A stretch of DNA of 11,140 nt from NCBI GenBank assembly GCA_902782715.1, contig CACZOG010000104.1:1-11140 (forward strand), read 5' to 3'. This stretch comes from an uncultured Lachnospiraceae bacterium (GTDB lineage: Bacteria > Bacillota > Clostridia > Lachnospirales > Lachnospiraceae). The notes below the pieces were generated by a model. The model ran no database searches. It was not told the DNA's origin and saw only the letters and a program-made list of their open reading frames with translations. The translations under genes and the position numbers were made by a program. Of this stretch, positions 6,932-11,140 are shown in pieces (the first letter of the stretch is position 1; each line of letters starts with the position of its first letter).

Positions 6932-6958
6932 CTTAACGTGCCAGGCACCTAATTTACT

Positions 6959-8623
6959 TTAGTTTTCTTTGGTCTCGCTTCCTAATTTGCTTGCCCAGTC
7001 GAGTGCGTCATCGATGTGAACGCGGAAATTATCTTTGCCGACGAGATCAACGAAACCGCTCTTTTCCATGGTCTTGTAAGGCTGCTCGTTTACGTGTGAG
7101 AAGACGAGCTGAATGCCCTTTTCCTTACATCTGTCATAAAGGCCTTCCATGTAATGCATTGCCGTCGCATCGAGTGCGGGAACACCACGCATTCTTATGA
7201 TAAGAACCTTGGTAAAGTCCTTAAAGGAAACACCTGCGAGCTGGTCTGCATCACCGAAGAACATGGGTCCCGTGATCTCATAAACACGAACGTGCTTGGG
7301 AACTTTCTTTAGATCTATTCCGTCGGGATCCTCATCGGGATCGTAATATTTCCAGCCCTGGATTCCGGATACTTCGCTCATTCTCTTCATAAAGAGAACG
7401 CATGCGATGAGCATACCGATCTCGATCGCAACGACAAGGTCGAACGCAACCGTTAAAACAAATGTTACGACTAAAACGATAATGTCGCTCTTGGGTGCCG
7501 TTTTGCAAAGATGCACGAAGGTTCTCCACTGACACATGTTATATGCAACCATGAAAAGGATCGCAGCGATCGTAGGCATGGGGATCAAAGCCGCATAGGG
7601 CATTAAAAGAACAAGAACGAGCACTAAAACAATTGAGTGAACGATACCTGCGATGGGTGAGCGTCCGCCGTTTTTGATATTGGCTGCGGTTCTTGCGATA
7701 GCGCCCGTTGCGGGGATTCCGCCGAAGAGTGCCGAACCCACGTTACCGATACCCTGTGCTATAAGTTCCATATTGGAACGATGGTGTGAGTTGATCATAC
7801 TGTCCGCAACAACGCAGGATAAAAGGGATTCTATCGCTGCTAAAATGGCAATCGTGAAACCGTCTGGGATCGCATCTTTTATACCCGCAAAAGTTACGGC
7901 AGGAGCATGGAATGCGGGAAGTTTGTTGCTTATCGTGTAAAGATCTCCGATGGTGTTAACATCCATTTTAAGAAGTTTAACCATTAAAACTCCGACAATG
8001 ACCGCAATCAGTGATCCGGGAATCTTCTCTGTGATGTGGGGCCATATGATAAGGATGGCAAGGCATACCGCTCCGACAACGAATGCCTGCCAGTTAAATG
8101 TCTTTATATTGAAAATAACGGCTTTGATCTTATCAAGAGTTTCGATCGTAACGGTTCCTTCAGGGAAAGAAAGTCCCAAAAAGTCTTTTACCTGACCGAT
8201 CGCAATTGTAACAGCGATACCTGCCGTGAAACCTGTTGTAATGGTATAAGGGATAAATTTGATGAGTCCGCCGAGTCTGAAAAGACCCATGAGAACAAGG
8301 ATCATACCTGCGATGATGGTCGCTAAGATAAGACCGTCCATTCCCTTGGTGGCGATGATCCCCGCAACTATGGTTGCGAATGCCGCCGTCGGTCCGGCTA
8401 TCTGAACACGGCTTCCGCCGAAGAATGAAATTAAGAATCCGGCGATGATCGCCGTATAGATACCCTGCTCGGGACCTACACCCGATGCAAGAGCAAGTGC
8501 TATTGATAAGGGCAGTGCGATGATCGCAACAATTACGCCCGCGATAACATCAGATAAGAATTTCTTTCCGTCGTAATTCTTAAGTACGCTGAAAAGCATG
8601 GGTTTAAGCTTATCCTGCTTCAT
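6959..8623 (-). CDS. SulP-family anion transporter with STAS domain
   Basis: This is a 554-residue membrane transporter of the SLC26/SulP family, which moves sulfate, bicarbonate or dicarboxylates across the inner membrane. The signature near TM1, PLSIALALASGVGPEQGIYTA (about 38-58), is present. So are GPTAAF (77-82) in the TM3 region, E265 in AAIES, and ATGAIARTAANIKNGGRSP (305-323). The transmembrane domain spans about 25-412. The cytoplasmic STAS domain (about 442-548) contains RMRGVPALDATAMHYM, with D485-A486-T487 at the position of the conserved phospho-site loop. Length is normal for bacterial SulP. Substrate is not predictable from sequence, and no carbonic anhydrase or sulfate-assimilation gene is nearby. 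The ATG at 8623 has AAAGGAG 7 nt upstream. The gene stands alone, with its own promoter (8678-8707) and terminator (6903-6931). Confidence 0.94.
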   Translation of the reverse strand: MKQDKLKPMLFSVLKNYDGKKFLSDVIAGVIVAIIALPLSIALALASGVGPEQGIYTAIIAGFLISFFGGSRVQIAGPTAAFATIVAGIIATKGMDGLILATIIAGMILVLMGLFRLGGLIKFIPYTITTGFTAGIAVTIAIGQVKDFLGLSFPEGTVTIETLDKIKAVIFNIKTFNWQAFVVGAVCLAILIIWPHITEKIPGSLIAVIVGVLMVKLLKMDVNTIGDLYTISNKLPAFHAPAVTFAGIKDAIPDGFTIAILAAIESLLSCVVADSMINSHHRSNMELIAQGIGNVGSALFGGIPATGAIARTAANIKNGGRSPIAGIVHSIVLVLVLVLLMPYAALIPMPTIAAILFMVAYNMCQWRTFVHLCKTAPKSDIIVLVVTFVLTVAFDLVVAIEIGMLIACVLFMKRMSEVSGIQGWKYYDPDEDPDGIDLKKVPKHVRVYEITGPMFFGDADQLAGVSFKDFTKVLIIRMRGVPALDATAMHYMEGLYDRCKEKGIQLVFSHVNEQPYKTMEKSGFVDLVGKDNFRVHIDDALDWASKLGSETKEN

Positions 8624-8677
8624 AAAAAATCTCCTTTGATATGCTTTACCCCCAACTGCCCCCGCAGCAACTCTTTG

Positions 8678-8707
8678 ATTATAGTACCGAAAAGCAGTAT
8701 TTTACAA
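8678..8707 (-). promoter_or_regulatory. Sigma-A promoter for the SulP gene
   Basis: On the minus strand, a perfect TATAAT (8678-8683) lies 18 bp from TTGTAA (8702-8707). The start point would be near 8671, which gives a leader of about 48 nt that includes a G-rich stretch (GGGGGCAGTTGGGGG). No regulator site is recognised. Confidence 0.65.
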
Positions 8708-8728
8708 CAGATTTTTTATTTTTTTATC

Positions 8729-9010
8729 TTAAGGAGTCATTACCCATGAGAGGTACGGGTCATTACTGTAGAGCCTGACCTTCTTTTCTCTGCCGAAAAC
8801 CAAAATTTTACATTCAAAAATAAGCGTGTTGTCCGAAACATACACGCCGTCGGGCATAAACCTCGTTCCCTGATGGGAAAGATCTCTGTATTCTCTTACT
8901 GCATATGCCTGATACTGCCCGTCTTCGTCTTTAACACGTATCCGAAGCGGTGTGATGCCTCCGTCGATCGCATGACAGCAGATCAGGTCAATCGGTCTTG
9001 GCTGCAACAT
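8729..9010 (-). CDS. SOS-regulated small protein of unknown function
   Basis: This is a 93-residue soluble protein with no signal peptide or membrane segment. It opens MLQPRPIDLICCHAIDGG and continues through RIRVKDEDGQYQAYAV, the central YRDLSHQGTRFMPDGVYVS, and LIFECKILVFGREKKVRLY. The alternation of hydrophobic and charged residues suggests a small beta-rich fold. The start was set at 9010, because GAGG lies 6 nt upstream and the promoter is immediately behind. The open frame reads 32 codons further up, but that part lies in the promoter and operator. The promoter carries a near-consensus LexA box, so expression should follow DNA damage. From memory, similar small proteins occur in Clostridia beside Y-family (DinB/ImuB-like) polymerases; I could not verify this, and no polymerase is adjacent here. 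Its function (polymerase accessory, damage-response inhibitor, or other) is unknown. Confidence 0.8.
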   Translation of the reverse strand: MLQPRPIDLICCHAIDGGITPLRIRVKDEDGQYQAYAVREYRDLSHQGTRFMPDGVYVSDNTLIFECKILVFGREKKVRLYSNDPYLSWVMTP

Positions 9011-9033
9011 AAAAAACCTCTTTTGTAAAAACG

Positions 9034-9062
9034 ATAATAGAACATTTGTTCGTTTTTGTAAA
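9034..9062 (-). promoter_or_regulatory. SOS promoter, -35/-10 pair
   Basis: On the minus strand, TTTACA (9057-9062) and TATTAT (9034-9039) are separated by 17 bp. Each hexamer matches the sigma-A consensus at 5 of 6 positions. Start is expected near 9027, which leaves a leader of about 17 nt before the ATG at 9010. Confidence 0.8.
9039..9052 (-). promoter_or_regulatory. LexA (DinR) SOS box
   Basis: CGAACAAATGTTCT on the minus strand matches the Bacillus-type LexA consensus CGAACRNRYGTTYC at every position but the last. The half-sites GAACA and TGTTC are perfect inverts. The box fills the spacer between -35 and -10, the classic placement for repression. Confidence 0.88.
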
Positions 9063-9098
9063 GAGGTTTTCGTGTATACGCTTACATTATTTAATTCG

Positions 9099-9977
9099 TT
9101 ATTCACCTGTCAGGAATTCGATGATCACCGCATTTGCATCGACTCCGTTTGTTTTCTCCGTAGGCCAGGTATGGCGTCCGTCTTTGACAAAAAGATCCCA
9201 GACAGCGTTGTCCGAGCCATCCTTTGAATACTTGTTGATCACGGAACCTTCGCCGATTTCAACCGTCTCGCTTAACTCAAGGCCGTTGGATGAAACATAA
9301 TAATCGATGACATCCTCTATGGCAGGATCTTTGGCATAAGCATCGCTTCCGTCACTTTTCTTGGGAACGACATCGTCTTTCTCACCGGTTATCTGGAAGA
9401 ATTTTATATTGTTCTTCGCGTTCTTTGAATTCCATACGCTCTCGGGCATCTTACCTGCCACGCTTACGAAGCCCGAAAAAGTATCGTTCGCTTCCATTGC
9501 CAGACGGTGAACCATGAATGCACCGTTACTGAAGCCGACAACATAGGTTTTCGAAGCATCGAGGGAATATTCCTTCTGAAGGTATTTTACAAATGCTTTG
9601 AGGAAGCCGACATCGTCGTTTCCTTCGCCTCCGATTCCCGAATTCCAGCCCCTTGCGGAAACAAGGTCGTTGGGATTGGGTGCTCCGTTAACATATACGA
9701 CCGCCATGCCTTTCTCATTAGCTGCTCTTTCTAAATGAGTCGTGCTTCTGAAGCCCTCGCCCGAATCGCCGTATCCGTGAAGCATCACGATCAAAGGTGC
9801 ACCCTCGGCCGTCTCGGGAAGTTCGAGCATGAACTCATGCTTTATTCCGTCATAAGTGCAGGAATATTTGTTGTCTCTTATCTGTTCGACATCTTCAATG
9901 CTCTTGCCCTTACCGCTGCAGGCAAAACACATACTTAAAAGAAGAATGAGAGTTCCTGTTACGAAGAGTTTTTTCAT
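9099..9977 (-). CDS. Exported esterase lipoprotein (LpqC / PHB-depolymerase-like)
   Basis: This is a 292-residue alpha/beta-hydrolase of the esterase group that includes LpqC, feruloyl esterases and polyhydroxybutyrate depolymerase-like proteins. Residues 1-20 form a signal peptide ending in MCFAC (Cys20). The lipobox is imperfect (Cys and Phe at -3 and -2), so lipid attachment is probable rather than certain. The oxyanion region is MLHGYGDSGEGF (65-76). The segment GWNSGIGGEGNDDVGFL (110-126) is typical of the family. The nucleophile is Ser150 in GFSNG, the acid is Asp201 or Asp202 in GEKDDVVP, and the base is His269 in GRHTWP. It probably cleaves an ester outside the membrane, perhaps a feruloyl or acetyl group on plant polysaccharide, but this is inferred only. 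The gene begins 12 nt after nudC with AAGGAA as ribosome site, so it is the last gene of that operon. Confidence 0.9.
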   Translation of the reverse strand: MKKLFVTGTLILLLSMCFACSGKGKSIEDVEQIRDNKYSCTYDGIKHEFMLELPETAEGAPLIVMLHGYGDSGEGFRSTTHLERAANEKGMAVVYVNGAPNPNDLVSARGWNSGIGGEGNDDVGFLKAFVKYLQKEYSLDASKTYVVGFSNGAFMVHRLAMEANDTFSGFVSVAGKMPESVWNSKNAKNNIKFFQITGEKDDVVPKKSDGSDAYAKDPAIEDVIDYYVSSNGLELSETVEIGEGSVINKYSKDGSDNAVWDLFVKDGRHTWPTEKTNGVDANAVIIEFLTGE

Positions 9978-9989
9978 TTTAGTTCCTTT

Positions 9990-10814
9990 CTATCTGCTCT
10001 CTTTAAACATCTTCATCATTTCATTTGTAAGACTTAAGTTGTTGGGCTGAAGCACAATGTCTTCTTTCTTAACCCATTCGGCGTATTTAAGTTCGTTCTC
10101 GTCCATGTGGATCTCGCCGTCACCTACCGCATCACAGTAAAAACCGACGAGAATATCCTGAGCCATTCCCCAAGGCTGGGATTTATAATAGCGGATATTG
10201 GTCACTTCAACACCCGTTTCTTCCATAACTTCACGCTTAACGGTCTCTTCCAAAGTTTCTCCAATCTCCGCAAAGCCTGCCACGAGGGCATTGTGTCCGT
10301 AGCCTCTTCTGTATTTGGTAAGAAGAATACAATCGCCCTTCGTCACGCCCACGATAACCGCAGGATTTATCCTCGGATAGATCGTGTTACCGCAGTCAGG
10401 GCAGATGAGTGAACGTTCTTTCTTACCTAAAGTCAGTTCAGTGCGGCACTTACCGCAGTATCTGTTGTCGGAATACCATTTCCAGAGATGGTACGCCGTA
10501 AAGATCGCATATACTTCACTTAATGACGTATCTGAGAATCTGTCACGAACGTCCCTGATCGTATAATATTCGAAGCCTTCTTTTTTAAGATCCGAACTCT
10601 CCAGAGATAAGAAGAATCTTTTATCATCAACGGAGAAAAGATAAACCGTCTTTGCTCCTTTGACATATTTACTGCGGACGAAATCAACGTTTTCGCCGTC
10701 GCCTTTTAAAAGAGTTTTACCGTCTTTATCAAACACGAAAACAACATCGCCGTCCTCGGGAATGCAGTCTCTGTATTCATTATATAATCTGCTTGGTGCA
10801 ATATCCTGTATCAT
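9990..10814 (-). CDS. nudC: NADH/NAD-capped-RNA pyrophosphatase, NudC-type Nudix hydrolase
   Basis: This 274-residue Nudix enzyme has the full NudC layout. A divergent N-terminal domain (about 1-110) is followed by a zinc ribbon (C120, C123, C138, C141: YCGKC and CPDCG). The catalytic Nudix domain has box residues G180, E186, R194, E195, E198, E199 and G201. Downstream of the box is SQPW (212-215), the NAD-recognition signature of NudC. The family cleaves NAD(H) to NMN(H) plus AMP and removes NAD caps from RNA. The usual motif is SQPWPFPxS; here the second half reads GMAQ, so the substrate pocket may differ. Length is typical. The ribosome site AGGAG overlaps the stop of the tautomerase gene and lies 8 nt from the ATG. 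The short gaps on both sides place it in the middle of a three-gene operon. Confidence 0.93.
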   Translation of the reverse strand: MIQDIAPSRLYNEYRDCIPEDGDVVFVFDKDGKTLLKGDGENVDFVRSKYVKGAKTVYLFSVDDKRFFLSLESSDLKKEGFEYYTIRDVRDRFSDTSLSEVYAIFTAYHLWKWYSDNRYCGKCRTELTLGKKERSLICPDCGNTIYPRINPAVIVGVTKGDCILLTKYRRGYGHNALVAGFAEIGETLEETVKREVMEETGVEVTNIRYYKSQPWGMAQDILVGFYCDAVGDGEIHMDENELKYAEWVKKEDIVLQPNNLSLTNEMMKMFKESR

Positions 10815-10825
10815 TTCCCGTTCTC

Positions 10826-11053
10826 CTAATCGCAGGTATAACCGGGTTTCTTGTACAGGGAATCATCACATGCGATCTGTGTATCCCAGACTTTTTCTTT
10901 CCAGTCTTCCTTCGCAATTTCCTTGATCGCTATTGAAACGCTTGAAGCATCGCATCCCATGTTCTCGGTGATCGCTTTGGTGATTGCTTCTGCGCATTTT
11001 TGTTTCTGTTCTTCGCTTCTTCCGGGGAAGCATTTAAGTTCAACGTGGGGCAT
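10826..11053 (-). CDS. pptA: PptA-like tautomerase (4-oxalocrotonate tautomerase superfamily)
   Basis: This is a 75-residue cytoplasmic protein. After removal of Met1 it exposes the catalytic N-terminal proline (Pro2). The opening MPHVELKCFPGR, the middle SSVSIAIKEIAKEDW and the ending KKPGY closely follow E. coli PptA (YdcE), a 4-OT-family tautomerase with activity on phenylpyruvate-like ketones in vitro and no settled physiological role. Arg12 lies near the position of 4-OT Arg11. The Arg39 position appears to be Ser and the Phe50 position Trp, so aromatic meta-cleavage substrates are not implied. The ATG is preceded by AAGGAGG at 6 nt, a strong ribosome site. nudC starts 11 nt downstream. 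No good promoter is visible in the 39 nt up to the preceding partial gene end. Confidence 0.88.
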   Translation of the reverse strand: MPHVELKCFPGRSEEQKQKCAEAITKAITENMGCDASSVSIAIKEIAKEDWKEKVWDTQIACDDSLYKKPGYTCD

Positions 11054-11092
11054 GTTTTTCCTCCTTAAGTGCCTTTTTATCGGTCAAAATAT

Positions 11093-11140
11093 CTAATATT
11101 TGTATCTCATGTCGGTGTATCTGTGTTCCTTATCCTTAAA
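11093..11140 (-). CDS. Possible C-terminal end of an upstream gene (cut by window edge)
   Basis: One minus-strand frame reads KDKEHRYTDMRYKY and then TAG at 11093-11095. It is open to the window edge and ends 39 nt before the tautomerase ATG. The charged and aromatic composition looks like a protein tail. The other frames close quickly. With only 15 codons visible, no family can be named. If real, it would probably be the preceding gene of the tautomerase-nudC-esterase operon. Confidence 0.35.
   Translation of the reverse strand, partial: FKDKEHRYTDMRYKY

Larger units (their letters stand above)
9013..9070 (-). terminator. Large stem-loop enclosing the SOS promoter (terminator/insulator)
   Basis: The arms 9051-9070 and 9013-9033 pair as an 11-bp outer stem (AAAACCTCTTT with its complement), a small 2x3 internal loop and a 7-bp inner stem, with a 17-nt loop. 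On the minus strand the stem is followed directly by Ts, so it can act as the terminator of the esterase operon, whose stop codon is 28 nt upstream. The distal arm contains the GAGG ribosome site of the SOS gene. The stem is AU-rich, so termination is probably partial. Confidence 0.6.

Noticed and set aside
9011..9106. N-terminal extension of the SOS gene by 32 residues
   Set aside because: The extended frame runs through the -35, LexA box and -10. The GAGG site and promoter geometry support the ATG at 9010.
1..11140. Mobile element, prophage, CRISPR array or toxin-antitoxin locus
   Set aside because: No transposase, integrase, terminal repeats or spaced repeat array is present. The SOS-controlled small protein lacks the membrane helix of SOS-induced type I toxins such as TisB.

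Overview
The window looks like chromosomal DNA of an anaerobic, low- to mid-GC Firmicute, most likely a Lachnospiraceae-type Clostridia. The reasons are strong AGGAGG-type ribosome sites, sigma-A-like promoters, a Gram-positive LexA box, an [FeFe]-hydrogenase maturase (HydE), an ECF vitamin-type S component, and lipoprotein and c-di-GMP proteins resembling that group. This is judged from protein resemblance, not from a search. No mobile element, CRISPR array, tRNA or rRNA is visible. Ten complete genes and one partial gene end are supported, and all but one lie on the minus strand.

Left block (1-5004, minus). Reading in the transcription direction, it contains a small flavodoxin, a ZnuA/AdcA-type metal-binding lipoprotein coupled to it by a TGATG stop-start overlap, a patatin-like lipase 18 nt later, and a membrane-anchored PAS-GGDEF-EAL protein 119 nt later. 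A strong bidirectional hairpin at 43-79 closes the block. The GGDEF motif is degenerate (AGDTF) while the EAL residues are intact, so the last gene is probably a c-di-GMP phosphodiesterase. The metal-binding lipoprotein has no ABC ATPase or permease beside it and lacks some usual ligands.

Middle (5005-6958). A divergently transcribed ECF S component (plus strand) runs tail to tail into hydE (minus strand), and the two coding regions overlap by 23 bp. hydE has its own promoter with a dyad over its probable transcription start.

Right block (6903-11140, minus). In transcription order there is a gene end cut by the window edge, a PptA-like tautomerase, a NudC-type NADH/NAD-RNA pyrophosphatase and an esterase lipoprotein, tightly packed as an operon. 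Next come a 93-residue protein under an unmistakable SOS promoter and a SulP/STAS anion transporter with its own promoter and terminator.

The most interesting signal is at 9013-9070. A near-consensus LexA box (CGAACAAATGTTCT) fills the 17-bp spacer of a TTTACA/TATTAT promoter. The whole promoter lies inside an 18-bp-stem inverted repeat whose distal arm contains the ribosome site of the SOS gene. Read-through RNA from the esterase operon should fold and hide that ribosome site, whereas RNA started at the SOS promoter lacks the proximal arm and should be translated. The product is a small protein of unknown function.
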